Positions 1 to 8,418 of a stretch of 38,674 bases of DNA are shown here, in pieces; the first letter of the stretch is position 1, and each line of letters begins with the position of its first letter. A model generated the notes under the pieces. The model did not search any database. It worked only from the letters and a program-made list of their open reading frames with translations, and was not told the DNA's origin. The DNA is taken from positions 1 to 38,674 of the forward strand of contig JAFIFY010000060.1 in the NCBI GenBank assembly GCA_020831765.1, in the 5' to 3' direction. The translations under genes were made by a program, and so were the position numbers. This DNA comes from Phycisphaeraceae bacterium (GTDB lineage Bacteria > Planctomycetota > Phycisphaerae > Phycisphaerales > Phycisphaeraceae).

Positions 1-255
1 CTAATCGTGGTTCGTCTGTCTTTGCGTGGCGTCGCTCACAACGACCTTGGGCGACACAATATCCTACTTGCAGATGATGGGCGCGTGTTCGTAATCGACT
101 TCGATCGCGCCACGCAATGCTCACCAGTTGCCGCGCTATACCGCAACTTCTTTCGGCGCTTGGGCTCGCGGGGTCCGATTGCTAACATACGCAGTTTATT
201 TCAATATGTGTTTCGGACACGCAGAGCGAGGCCCAAGGCAACCTCAGAGAAATAA
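1..255 (+). CDS. Lipopolysaccharide/sugar kinase-like protein, 3' end only
   Basis: The frame is open from the left edge of the window, so this is the C-terminal part of a larger protein; the GTG at 7 is unlikely to be the real start. The fragment carries the catalytic loop of a protein-kinase-like fold, HNDLGRHNIL, followed by a metal-binding segment VIDFDR. This pairing is typical of Kdo/heptose kinases (WaaP/KdkA/InaA type), which phosphorylate sugars of lipid A-core glycolipids at the inner membrane. The tail after the active site is short and basic. It sits at the edge of a polysaccharide locus, which fits such a role. The substrate cannot be told from the fragment, and a relative in the APH or RIO kinase group is possible. 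Base composition is more AT-rich than in genes further right. Confidence 0.6.
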   Translation, partial: LIVVRLSLRGVAHNDLGRHNILLADDGRVFVIDFDRATQCSPVAALYRNFFRRLGSRGPIANIRSLFQYVFRTRRARPKATSEK

Positions 256-419
256 GCACACTGAGAGGTCGCCACGGATGATGGGCGCGCCGGAAGGATA
301 ACGTTCGTGCAGAAGCTTATTGTATGTGCGTTAGCCTGCTGTCGGTATATTGATATGTAATAACGAAACTAAGGACATCGAAGCATCTACGCAGATATAT
401 CTATCGTGAGTAATGCGGG
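256..419. other. AT-rich gap between kinase fragment and flippase remnant
   Basis: No convincing coding frame on either strand. The stretch is clearly AT-richer than the rest of the window, especially about 310-410. I see no tRNA, no strong inverted repeat and no terminator with a T-run. It separates two convergent coding remnants, so it may be an old recombination scar in the polysaccharide locus. Confidence 0.4.
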
Positions 420-840
420 CTAATTCGTTGACCTGACCCTGCGCAACAGAACCTTTATGGGTTGGCTCAGCCGCTGCTTCTCCTCTCTGGTGAGGGAAAA
501 ACACAGAGCGACGATCAGACCGACTCCCCAGAACGTCAGGCAGAAGGCGATCGCATAATTCAAGGTCGGCTCAAAATAGTGTGGCCACCAGAAGCCCCAG
601 TAGCAACGCGGGCACGATCGACACGGCGACCGGCAAAACCGTCTTGCTGATCCAATCCCGGTACCGGAGCTTGAGCAGTCGGCATGCCACGGCCACCTCG
701 ACCAGGGTGCTCAACAGGGCGAAGACCGCGAACAGAACGGCCATCGCATTGGCTGACGAACATCCCGCTTCGCCATTTCGCGCCGTCAAGCTGGGCGCCA
801 TCATGAGCTTTCGGAACTTGAACAACTGGTTGTAGGGCCA
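420..840 (-). pseudogene. C-terminal remnant of a Wzx-type polysaccharide flippase, frameshifted
   Basis: On the minus strand one frame reads from a stop at 841-843 to a stop at 571-573 and encodes two hydrophobic helices (around AMAVLFAVFALL and VAVSIVPALLLGLLVA). About 20 bases before that stop, a shift of one base opens a second frame that continues to a stop at 420-422. The second frame reads through YFEPTLNYAIAFCLTFW and a last membrane helix, then ends in the basic tail LTREEKQRLSQPI...LLRRVRSTN. Joined, the frames give about 140 residues that look like the last helices of an oligosaccharide flippase (MviN/Wzx/polysaccharide_synt families, normally over 400 aa). The N-terminal two-thirds are absent. 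It is therefore truncated and frameshifted. A sequencing error could explain the shift but not the missing start. Confidence 0.6.
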
Positions 841-855
841 TCAACAAGATATAAT
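827..855 (+). promoter_or_regulatory. Candidate promoter of the FkbM methyltransferase gene
   Basis: A perfect TATAAT lies at 850-855, about 90 bases before the GTG start at 946. The -35 position at 17-bp spacing (TGGTTG, 827-832) is poor, so the call rests on the -10 box alone. Confidence 0.35.
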
Positions 856-945
856 GCCGTCGAGTGGGCTTCTGAGGTCCTGTAATAGGGCTCACTGGGT
901 ACCTAGCACGCCATCGGGGAGAGACACTAGCTGAAAGGACATTTT

Positions 946-1779
946 GTGGCATACCATGCTCTTTTGTACTCGATCCAGGAAAGTTTGCGGAAGGTTGTTC
1001 GACGAGATACTTGGCTCTGGAGACTTTTAAAGGGGTCCAAGGATCGAGCCCTGGGATTTCGGGACCGCATGCACGAGCGATCTTGGAAGCGGGCTGCGGA
1101 ATCGTTCGAGAGTATACTTGAGCAAAGAGGTCGCGCGGGGCCGGCGTTTTTCTTTGTCCAAATCGGCGCGAACGATGGGGTCAGAAATGATCCGCTCCGC
1201 TACTGGATTCTGAAATATGGATGGAGCGGCATATTCGTCGAGCCTCTGAAACCGCTTTTTGACAGACTCCGCAAGAACTACGCGTCGCCAACCGTGTCTG
1301 CGGGTCATTTGTTTTTTGAGAACTCGGCGATTGCTGATGAGAATGGATCCCGCGAAATATTCAAGCTGGCCGATAAGCACATGCGGACTGAGGGACAGCA
1401 TGGCCTGGCATCTTTTTACACCGACCGGGCGCTATCAACATTCGCATCTCGAGACATGCTTGATTCGGAGATCGTGAACTGCATGACTCTGGACTCGTTG
1501 TTTGAGAAGTACAACGTAAGCAAAATTGATTTGCTTCAGATTGACACAGAGGGTTACGATTTTGAGATAATCAAGCTCATCGATTTCAATCGTTTCTGCC
1601 CACGCATTATTCATTTCGAACACAGGCATCTGAGCAGCCGGGAATATAAGGCTTGCTTATCGCTTCTCAGAGGATGGGGCTATAAGGTGATCGAAAAGCA
1701 ATACGACACCGCTGCGGTTCAGCCTGATAATGATGCGGGGACAAAGCAACATCGGCCGCGAGAGCACACTTGCGCCTGA
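946..1779 (+). CDS. FkbM-family SAM-dependent methyltransferase
   Basis: This 277-aa protein has the FkbM layout. The SAM-binding motif I is VQIGANDG at residues 71-78, followed by IFVEPLKPLFDRL. A post-motif DLLQIDTEGYDFEII has its acidic DTEG at 200-203. These enzymes O-methylate sugars or other small substrates, and in surface-polysaccharide loci they usually decorate glycan chains or their ends in the cytoplasm. The GTG start is chosen because GAAAGGA lies 8-14 bases upstream. The first 65 residues are basic and may help bind membranes or partners. Codon use is noticeably less GC-rich than in genes after 3 kb, like the other genes at this edge, which suggests recent acquisition. The methylated sugar is unknown. 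Confidence 0.85.
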   Translation: MAYHALLYSIQESLRKVVRRDTWLWRLLKGSKDRALGFRDRMHERSWKRAAESFESILEQRGRAGPAFFFVQIGANDGVRNDPLRYWILKYGWSGIFVEPLKPLFDRLRKNYASPTVSAGHLFFENSAIADENGSREIFKLADKHMRTEGQHGLASFYTDRALSTFASRDMLDSEIVNCMTLDSLFEKYNVSKIDLLQIDTEGYDFEIIKLIDFNRFCPRIIHFEHRHLSSREYKACLSLLRGWGYKVIEKQYDTAAVQPDNDAGTKQHRPREHTCA

Positions 1780-1859
1780 TCCAAGTCCTGGTACGCCCGA
1801 CTCCACGCCCGATCGTCACGGGACTGTGCGTTGCTGGCGCCGGTCTGTCGGCAATGGCA

Positions 1860-2966
1860 TCAAGACTCGTGCTTTTCCCTGAGGGGTGGCGCTTCGGCGA
1901 GGGTTCGGGCGGGAAACTCAGTCTGGCTGACCACTCCCCTTGCCTGCAGCCGCGCAAGCAACGCCGCATCCGTAATCGCTATGTTGTCACGGAAGAATGC
2001 GTCGATGACCTCATCGGGCAGATCACGGGCGATCTTTGACAATTCGTAACGCACGGTGAAGGCACGTTGGGACTCAATAAGTTCTGACTGTCGATCACGG
2101 AACTTCCTCTTGAAATCCGTGGGCCGGCACAGGTCATAGTGCAGAACGTTGCCCTTGTAGACTGTTTGAGGAGCTTGGCCGTTATGGGCCCGCCAACGAT
2201 GGATGTTGAACTTAAAGCTGGCCGCTCGACTTGCACGGACAATCGATTTATGTCCAAGGTAGCCCAAATAGTAGCTGCGGGGAATAGCCATTTGCGTAAT
2301 CGGATGCCTCATCGGTCGGATCACCGATCGGCCAAATCGCAGCCGATAAAGCCAATGTTCGAACCGACTGCGGGCGGAAAAGCTTCGCGTGAGTTTGTAG
2401 AACAGCGAGCGCAGGATTCGGACTCCGCCATCCGTAAAAATGAACCGCTTGAAGTAGCTGTTGCAGTCGGTAAATGGCGATGACACGTTCAACGAAGTCG
2501 GCACCACTTCCAGATTTCTCAAAAATACTTGATCGACGTAGTCGTCGACACCGGCCAACAATTCCGTGAATCGCTCATGTCGCATGGGCGATTCATCAGA
2601 GACGTAAATCAATTCGTCGGGGTCGATGCCGACCAGCCATTCGATGCCAAGCTCGTGCGCGCGCTTGGCCGCATACGCGGTGTTAATGCGCTTGCGGACA
2701 TCGTGGTTGATATCCCATCGTGGCAGACTCTCTTCGAACCATGTCGGGGTCCGTTCGCCGAACAGCCCACTGATCTCCTCTGGCCTGATCGAATCCCGGC
2801 ATTCAACGTCCGGCAGATTCATCATCATCTGGGGCGCATCGTCGGTTGTTCGGTCCCAGAAGATGAAGAATCGACGACAGCCGAGGGCTCGATGGTAGCG
2901 AACGGCGTCCGGGAGGAGTTCGGCCTCGTTCCTAACACTGTAGATGATGGCGAAGCTTGATGACAT
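1860..2966 (-). CDS. GT92/Glyco_tranf_2_4-like glycosyltransferase
   Basis: A 368-aa cytoplasmic protein with a GT-A type N-terminus. It opens with AIIYSVRNEAELLPD (the NE at 13-14 is typical of family 2-like enzymes), continues with YHRALG and FIFWDRTTDD, and carries a metal-binding acidic motif DPDE at 115-118 after EWLVGI. This pattern matches the Glyco_tranf_2_4/GT92 group of glycosyltransferases found in bacterial polysaccharide loci. The second half is basic and rich in Arg and aromatic residues, with no membrane helix, so the enzyme probably works on a lipid-linked glycan at the inner face of the membrane. It points toward the FkbM gene, and the two end about 80 bases apart. Donor and acceptor are not predictable. 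Confidence 0.75.
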   Translation of the reverse strand: MSSSFAIIYSVRNEAELLPDAVRYHRALGCRRFFIFWDRTTDDAPQMMMNLPDVECRDSIRPEEISGLFGERTPTWFEESLPRWDINHDVRKRINTAYAAKRAHELGIEWLVGIDPDELIYVSDESPMRHERFTELLAGVDDYVDQVFLRNLEVVPTSLNVSSPFTDCNSYFKRFIFTDGGVRILRSLFYKLTRSFSARSRFEHWLYRLRFGRSVIRPMRHPITQMAIPRSYYLGYLGHKSIVRASRAASFKFNIHRWRAHNGQAPQTVYKGNVLHYDLCRPTDFKRKFRDRQSELIESQRAFTVRYELSKIARDLPDEVIDAFFRDNIAITDAALLARLQARGVVSQTEFPARTLAEAPPLREKHES

Positions 2967-3254
2967 TGCTTAAGGGCCCGAGAAGAACGTTGAAGGCGCA
3001 AGGGGCCTTCCGGTTGCAGGGACGTTGCGGGCGTGGCAGTATCGCAATTGCCTGAACAAGCAGAACGGGCAAGTCATGGTTTAGCAGCCACAATAACCGG
3101 GTTCAATGACTTCGAACGACCCCGTCCAGTTCAATTTGAAGTATGTCCCACGCCCCGCCGCTTGTCAAGAATCAGGCGATTGGTTTGGGCTGGCCACGAG
3201 GGTCCAGACATGCTTGATCGGACGGCTTCACGCAGTCGATCCACCAAGTCGCCA

Positions 3255-4601
3255 TCACGAGGTTCCGGGCACGGGCATGCCGATCTGCTGGGCATGTCCG
3301 GAACGGGCCCACCATGCACGTCGTAGAAGCTCGAAGGCTTGAAATTGTGGCAACGTTGTCGCGTAAATCCGCGCGATGAAGATGATGCTCGCCGGCAGGA
3401 GGGAGGAAGCGGAACCCAGGTAACTGCCCTGCTTGTGGAAGACCAGAAACGAGAAGACAAACACGGCGAAAAGGGCCGTGGCCAGACTTCGCGCCTCAAT
3501 TGAATTCCGGGACATCCGAATGAGCCGGACCCCATGGACGACCGTATAGCCGACCACGCACATCCAGATGATCAATCCCACAATGCCCTTCTCGGCGAGA
3601 ATTTCCGGAGTCAATATGTGGCAGTAAATGCCCACGATTTGATAGCTCATGCTGGCGGCTTCACCGAGGCCAAGCAGCCAGTAAACCGGCCCGGCCTCGG
3701 CCCAGAAGGAAAATAACTGCGCGACCAATCTTCCACGATTCTGGGTCGGGTCATCAAGAATGGCCATGAATCGGTCAATATTGGCCATTCCGGCAAACAG
3801 ATACAGAAACACACTCAGGAAAACGAGCCCGCCGATGGATACCGCCGCGAACTGCTTGATGTTCCTGATCGGACGGGCGATCGGCATGAACGCCAGAACG
3901 ATCACCAGGGAGAAGATCAACTGGCCTCGGGATTCACTCTGAATACTCAGCCACGAGGCAAGCGCAATGGCCGTCCAGCGGTAGATCGTCCACCACAAGG
4001 TGCTTTTCTGTGGAACCATCAACAGGGCGGCAATCAGCACATATCCCGCATAGGTGGAAAGCGCCAGCGGGTTGGTGGTCATGTCTCCATAGGCGTGCTC
4101 GATGACCAGCCCCCGACCGGCGAAGCCACCGTAGAGCAGGATCAAGCCAATCAGGGGAACGCTGATCAGGATCAGGCAAACCATGCCTTGGCGAAATTCA
4201 CGAAGATCGGATACCAGCAGCGGCGCAACGAGAAAACCGAAGAGGATGAGGAACTGCGCCCTATTGATGAGGTCGAGGCCAGCCGGAAGATCGTAGTGCC
4301 AGATGAGTGTCGCCGCGCTCCAGAACATCAGAAGATACCACGCAATGCCGCCGGCCGACAGGGGCATCAGGATGCGCTGGCCGCGCATGAGCCGTGCCAT
4401 GATCGAAACGACAACAGGAATCGCCAGGACCGCGTAGGGCAGGTACCGATCGACGAGAAACGGGCCACCCATGACGCGGCCGAACTGCACCATGACAAAC
4501 ATGCTCGCGGCGATGCCCAGGGCCGCGCCGGGATAGCGGAGCACCGCAAAGGTGCCGATCACGCAGACGGCGGCGAAAAGTGCAACAGCGATCCAAGCCA
4601 T
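3255..4601 (-). CDS. O-antigen polymerase/ligase-like membrane protein (Wzy/WaaL type)
   Basis: A 448-aa protein that is almost entirely membrane segments, about ten to twelve, spread over the full length. The central region has QSESRGQLIFSLVIVLAF, which resembles the S-R-(G/T)-x motif before a late helix in the Wzy_C (O-antigen ligase) family. A large periplasmic stretch around residues 270-330 (DDPTQNRGRLVAQLFSFW, then WLLGLGEA and YCHILTPEILAEKGIVGL) matches the usual position of the conserved H-N/T-x-x-L-x-x-x-x-x-x-G segment. Such proteins polymerise repeat units or transfer the finished chain at the periplasmic face. No Shine-Dalgarno precedes the ATG, but TAAACT lies 9 bases before it. 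Polymerase and ligase roles cannot be separated from sequence alone. Confidence 0.8.
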   Translation of the reverse strand: MAWIAVALFAAVCVIGTFAVLRYPGAALGIAASMFVMVQFGRVMGGPFLVDRYLPYAVLAIPVVVSIMARLMRGQRILMPLSAGGIAWYLLMFWSAATLIWHYDLPAGLDLINRAQFLILFGFLVAPLLVSDLREFRQGMVCLILISVPLIGLILLYGGFAGRGLVIEHAYGDMTTNPLALSTYAGYVLIAALLMVPQKSTLWWTIYRWTAIALASWLSIQSESRGQLIFSLVIVLAFMPIARPIRNIKQFAAVSIGGLVFLSVFLYLFAGMANIDRFMAILDDPTQNRGRLVAQLFSFWAEAGPVYWLLGLGEAASMSYQIVGIYCHILTPEILAEKGIVGLIIWMCVVGYTVVHGVRLIRMSRNSIEARSLATALFAVFVFSFLVFHKQGSYLGSASSLLPASIIFIARIYATTLPQFQAFELLRRAWWARSGHAQQIGMPVPGTS

Positions 4602-5097
4602 GGAATCTTCAGTTTAGCCGAACCGAGCCGTTTCGGACAGAGTCGGCGGCATCAGCCGCCTGGTGGAATTGTTACCCGGGTCCGACCAGCGAGTACGCGG
4701 TATCCGCCCCGGTGGTTCGATCGGACGCCGCGCCAGCGAACCCGATTCACCCCATACGCAATATCGTCTTGATCGCTTGGCGGCTGAACTCAAACAGGCG
4801 GTGGAGCCGTCTCGGTGGGTGGAACACTCTATGGCGCAGCACTGCAAGTCCAATCGTGACGCAAAGCATAAACCTAATTCTGGGAGCAGGATATTTTGAA
4901 CTCTTGCCGGGACGCAACGGGCTTTCGCCAGACCGCCGAACCCATACAGGATTCTCATGCGCTGTCCGCCGTGATGTAAACTCGAGGTCAAGCGGCCATG
5001 GTACAATCACTGGGTCCTGACCGGCCCATGGCTCTTGCGTGTTGGAGCCGACTCGAATCCGCCGTCCGCCGATCTTCGGACAGCTTACCATCATCCA
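4602..5097. other. Divergent intergenic region between Wzy-like and GT4 genes
   Basis: About 500 bases without a convincing gene. Overlapping open frames exist on both strands, but their translations are rich in Arg, Pro and Ser and show no recognisable motif. It should hold both divergent promoters. On the minus strand TTGGAC (4853-4848) and TAGAGT (4831-4826) are 16 bases apart, and TAAACT lies at 4616-4611. On the plus strand an extended -10 box is at 4999-5007. No strong hairpin was seen. Confidence 0.4.
4999..5007 (+). promoter_or_regulatory. Extended -10 element upstream of GT4 gene
   Basis: TGGTACAAT gives TACAAT with the TGn extension directly in front. It lies about 90 bases before the chosen ATG at 5098. 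No good -35 box at the usual spacing, as is common for extended -10 promoters. Confidence 0.35.
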
Positions 5098-6276
5098 ATG
5101 ACCTCCAAATTGATTCGTGTCACGATCCAGCAACCCGGGCTTGCGCAGTACCGCAGACCGGTCTACGCCGTGCTCGCCAAGCGGCAAGGTATTGTCCCAC
5201 TTGTCCTCTACGACCATAAGCGTCGCGGTGGGCCGCCGCTGGTGGAGCCCGAAGGATTTCAGGCCGCGCCGGTCACGGCACAGCGTGTTCGAACACCCCT
5301 TGGCCCTCTCCTCTGGCATTCAGCGCATTTCAGGGCCGTGAACCGGAAGGAGGCGGATGTAGCGATCCTGTCCTGGTCCACGCGTTATCTGAGTCTGTTC
5401 CCGGCGCTGATCAAGGCCCGGCTGGCCGGTGTTCCGGTCATTCTCTGGGGTCATGGCTTTTCCAAGTCGGAGCGGTCGATCAAGCGATGGCTTCGCAATC
5501 TTCCGACCCGGCTGGCCGCGGCCACGCTTTTTTACAACCATACCGCCGCGCAACGCTTCATCGATGAGACTGGTCGGCGGGAATCGACGTTCGTCGCCCT
5601 CAATGCCCTGGACCAGGCCCCGATTCAAGAGGCGCGGCGACACTGGCTGGATCGGCCCGAGGAACTGGCGGCGTTCCGAGAACGTGAAAACCTGACCGCC
5701 GGGCGAACGATCCTCTTCGTCTCGCGATTGGACGCTCCGAACCATCTGGACTGGCTTCTGGATGCAACGGCGATCCTGGCGGCCGACATGCCCGAATTGC
5801 GAGTAGTCATCATCGGCAATGGCGAGCCGGAGAAGGGGCGGCTTCAGTCGATGGTGCGGGAGCGGGAGCTGGAGCGTCATGTCCGATTCCTGGGAGCGAT
5901 TTATCGCGAGCCCGAGCTTGCGCCGTGGTTTCTCTGCTCGGATGTCTTTTGTTATCCAGCCAATATCGGGCTCTCGATCCTGCACGCGTTCGGCTATGGT
6001 CTACCGGTGGTGACCAGTGACCGGACGGAAAGCCAGAACCCGGAGATCGAAGCATTGCGGCCGGGTGAGAACGGCATGACCTATGTCGATGGCGATGTGC
6101 GGGACTTGGCGCGAACGTTGCGGGCGCTGCTGGGTGATGCAACGTTGCGTAAGCGGCTTGGCGAGGAGGCCCTTGCGACCGCGCTGGACCGCTTCACCCT
6201 TGAGAACATGGTGGATGGGTTCGAGCGGGCCATCCGCTATTGCGTGCGGAATTCCGGGAAGTCCAACGCCTTATAG
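5098..6276 (+). CDS. Glycosyltransferase family 4 protein
   Basis: The protein is 392 aa from the ATG at 5098; a TTG at 5035 would add 21 residues that look like non-coding sequence. It has the GT-B architecture of GT4. The N-terminal Rossmann half contains LRxRRPV-like QYRRPVYAVLAKR and VILWGHGFSKSE. The C-terminal donor-binding half contains ILFVSRLDAPNHLDWLLDA, VVIIGNGEPEKGRL and a late loop GLSILHAFGYGLPVV. In most GT4 enzymes that last loop carries an EX7E pair; here the second Glu is His, as in a known subset of the family. It likely adds a sugar to a lipid-linked intermediate in the cytoplasm. It is divergent from the Wzy-like gene and has no downstream partner on its strand until flagellin. 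Confidence 0.85.
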   Translation: MTSKLIRVTIQQPGLAQYRRPVYAVLAKRQGIVPLVLYDHKRRGGPPLVEPEGFQAAPVTAQRVRTPLGPLLWHSAHFRAVNRKEADVAILSWSTRYLSLFPALIKARLAGVPVILWGHGFSKSERSIKRWLRNLPTRLAAATLFYNHTAAQRFIDETGRRESTFVALNALDQAPIQEARRHWLDRPEELAAFRERENLTAGRTILFVSRLDAPNHLDWLLDATAILAADMPELRVVIIGNGEPEKGRLQSMVRERELERHVRFLGAIYREPELAPWFLCSDVFCYPANIGLSILHAFGYGLPVVTSDRTESQNPEIEALRPGENGMTYVDGDVRDLARTLRALLGDATLRKRLGEEALATALDRFTLENMVDGFERAIRYCVRNSGKSNAL

Positions 6277-6640
6277 ATTGACCCGTTCGCATTCAGGTCC
6301 GGGCGCCTGATCGCCGGGCGGACCGGGATTCCGGAGCCGGAGCACATCCCCCTTGGGTCCGGTTGGTCCGTCCTTTCTAATTTTTCTTACTGGAAAGCGT
6401 GTAGCGAAGTTAAGGCCCCTGCCTTGTCTGCCGATAGTGCCGGGTGTGACGATTCCACCGTTCCCGATCGGTGGAGCGGCCTCCGGTGTTCCGGGGGCGG
6501 AAATGTGCGTGGACAGGGACCGATCACCCGGTGTGGGTTCGGCCCGAAGCCGGCACATGGCCATCGGGTGTCCACCGGGTCACTGAGGACCCAAGCCCCA
6601 ACGTGGGGTCGGACAAGGGAAAGCATCAGGGAGGATTTCG
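6277..6640. other. Leader and promoter region of flagellin gene
   Basis: No gene seen. Just after the GT4 stop, 6297-6325 can fold as GGTCCG/CGGACC with an inner GGCG/CGCC step, perhaps a weak terminator without a T-run. A sigma-28-like promoter lies at 6411-6437, leaving a leader of about 195 bases. A short stem CCCCA/TGGGG with a 3-base loop lies around 6596-6608, shortly before the Shine-Dalgarno GGGAGG at 6629-6634. Confidence 0.45.
6411..6437 (+). promoter_or_regulatory. Sigma-28 (FliA)-like promoter of flagellin
   Basis: GCCGATAG at 6430-6437 matches seven of eight bases of the sigma-28 -10 box (GCCGATAA). Exactly 11 bases upstream is TAAGGCCC at 6411-6418, which keeps the TAA and the G of the TAAAGTTT -35 box. 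Sigma-28 control of flagellin is general in flagellated bacteria. The match is seen in the sequence; use by FliA is inferred. Confidence 0.5.
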
Positions 6641-8152
6641 ATGAGTCGAATCAACACCAACGTCGGTTCCATGCTGGCACAGCGGATTCTGCGTAATCAG
6701 AATTTCGATCTGAGCAAGACAATGGAGCGTCTGAGCACGGGTCTGGCCATCAATCGTGGCGCGGACAACCCCGCCGGACTCATCGCCAGCGAGAAGCTCC
6801 GGGCCGAGAAAGCCGCGATCACCTCCGCCATCGGCAATGCCGAGCGTGCCGATCAGGTGGTCAACATCGCCGAGGGCGGTCTGCAGGAGATCAACGCGAT
6901 GTTGATCGAGTTGCAGGGGCTGGTGACCGAGACGGCCAACACCGCCGGCCTCAGTCGCGAGGAACGGGAAGCCAACCAGCTTCAGATCGATTCGATCCTC
7001 CAGACCATCGACCGAGTCGCCTCGACCACGAATTTCCAGGGCACCCGGTTGCTCAACGGCAGCTTTGATTTCACCACCAGCGGGGTCTCCTCGAGCGTGC
7101 GTGATTTCAAGATTCACAGCGCCAAGCTGTTGCATGATGAGTCCCGGCCGGTGCAGGTGCTGGTGACGGCTTCGGCTCAGCATGGAGCGCTCTTCCTTTC
7201 GGCCGGGGCCGGTGCGTTGAATCTGTCTTCGCCCGGCGCGGTGTTCAGTTTCGACCTCGGCGGCAAGGAAGGCTCGCGGGTTTTCAGCTTCGCCTCGGGC
7301 ACAGCGCTTTCCTCGATCGCCACGAACGTCAACTCCTTCCGTTCGGTGACCGGGGTTTCGGCGTTCGCCAGTGGCAATTACCTGGGCTTCCGCTCGGCGG
7401 AACTGGGCTCGGACCATTTCGTCTCGTTCCGGATGATCGAGCAGGGCGGCCAGGCGGGTGGCGTGTTCCACGCTTCGGCCAGCGACACGGCCATGGTCAA
7501 CGCTTCCAGCGTCCGGACGCTCTCGTCACTTGCCGGAGGAACCGAGACGATTCGGGACATGGGCCAAGATGTTCGCGCGATCATCAACGGCATGACGGCG
7601 ACCGGCCGCGGGGCCACGGCTTCAGTCAATACCGATTTCCTGGACTTGCGCTTGACCCTGACCGACGCCGGCGCACAGTCTTTGTCATCAATCGATGCGA
7701 TGACCATCACCGGTGGCGGGGCGGTTTTCAACCTCGGTCCCAAGGTGAACATCCTCAATCAGGTCAGCATCGGGGTGGGCAATATCGCGATCCGGCACCT
7801 GGGCGGGCACGATGTGGGCGGATTCCTGAACGATCTGGGTGCGGGCTACAAAGCCAACGTGGTGGATGGCGACCTCGAGGCGGCTCAGCGGATCGTCGAA
7901 CGCTCGATCGACCTGGTTTCCAACCTGCGGGGCCGCCTGGGAGCGTTCCAGAAAAACACCGTCGGCGCGACCATCCGTTCGCTGGGTGTGTCGCTGGAGA
8001 ACACTTCGGCGGCCGAAAGCAGCATTCGGGACACCGACTTCGCCGCGGAGACCGCCAAGCTGACCCGCGGGCAGATTCTGGTGCAGGCGGCCACCAGCAT
8101 GCTGGGCATCTCCAATAACAGCCCGCAGAGTGTGTTGCAGTTGCTCGGATAG
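6641..8152 (+). CDS. fliC: Flagellin
   Basis: A 503-aa flagellin, the main subunit of the flagellar filament, exported by the flagellar type III system and polymerised outside the cell. The conserved D0/D1 N-terminal region spans about residues 1-150: MSRINTNVGSMLAQR, then ERLSTGLAINRGADNPAGL, later TNFQGTRLLNG. The conserved C-terminal region is in the last 90 residues and includes SIRDTDFAAETAKLTRGQIL and ends SPQSVLQLLG. The central 260 residues are Ser/Ala/Gly-rich and hypervariable, as expected for surface-exposed D2/D3 domains. The start ATG has GGGAGG 6 bases upstream. Expression is probably sigma-28 dependent, and a perfect hairpin ends the transcript. No fliD, fliS, fliW or csrA neighbour is present, so the filament gene stands apart from other flagellar genes here. 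Confidence 0.95.
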   Translation: MSRINTNVGSMLAQRILRNQNFDLSKTMERLSTGLAINRGADNPAGLIASEKLRAEKAAITSAIGNAERADQVVNIAEGGLQEINAMLIELQGLVTETANTAGLSREEREANQLQIDSILQTIDRVASTTNFQGTRLLNGSFDFTTSGVSSSVRDFKIHSAKLLHDESRPVQVLVTASAQHGALFLSAGAGALNLSSPGAVFSFDLGGKEGSRVFSFASGTALSSIATNVNSFRSVTGVSAFASGNYLGFRSAELGSDHFVSFRMIEQGGQAGGVFHASASDTAMVNASSVRTLSSLAGGTETIRDMGQDVRAIINGMTATGRGATASVNTDFLDLRLTLTDAGAQSLSSIDAMTITGGGAVFNLGPKVNILNQVSIGVGNIAIRHLGGHDVGGFLNDLGAGYKANVVDGDLEAAQRIVERSIDLVSNLRGRLGAFQKNTVGATIRSLGVSLENTSAAESSIRDTDFAAETAKLTRGQILVQAATSMLGISNNSPQSVLQLLG

Positions 8153-8190
8153 GCGGTGCGAGATCGACAAAGGGCAGGCGGAGGAGAAAC

Positions 8191-8234
8191 AGCCGGCTCC
8201 CGGGCATCATCAAGGTGATGCCCGGGAGCCGGCT
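8191..8234 (+). terminator. Terminator hairpin after flagellin
   Basis: A perfect inverted repeat of 19 bp (8191-8209 with 8216-8234) with a 6-base loop, very GC-rich, 39 bases after the flagellin stop codon. The sequence after it (GTCGTTATC) has only a weak T-run, so it may act as a 3' stability element as well as a terminator. Confidence 0.75.
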
Positions 8235-8321
8235 GTCGTTATCGGACGGTCAGGAATCCGATATCGATTAATTCAAGTTTTTGGGACATTAATTCATCCA
8301 CTTCGGGCGTTGAGGCCGATA

Positions 8322-8350
8322 TTGGCGGAACCGATTTGATCTGGTATCGT
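8322..8350 (+). promoter_or_regulatory. Candidate sigma-70 promoter of amidase gene
   Basis: TTGGCG (8322-8327) and TATCGT (8345-8350) are 17 bases apart, with TGG directly before the -10 box as an extended element. Predicted transcripts would begin near 8357, 60 bases before the chosen start. Confidence 0.4.
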
Positions 8351-8418
8351 GCCGGAATCCGCGATTTGGACGTTGAGGCGTGGTAATGAACGCTCGGTTC
8401 AGGAGACTCAAGGGCGGA

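Noticed and set aside
3000-3254. Short open frames between the GT92-like and Wzy-like genes
   Set aside because: No ribosome-binding site, no motif, and composition typical of chance frames in GC-rich sequence.
8315-8322. Second sigma-28-like -10 box (GCCGATAT) before the amidase gene
   Set aside because: No TAAAG-like element at the required 11-base spacing; a sigma-70-type pair overlaps and fits better.
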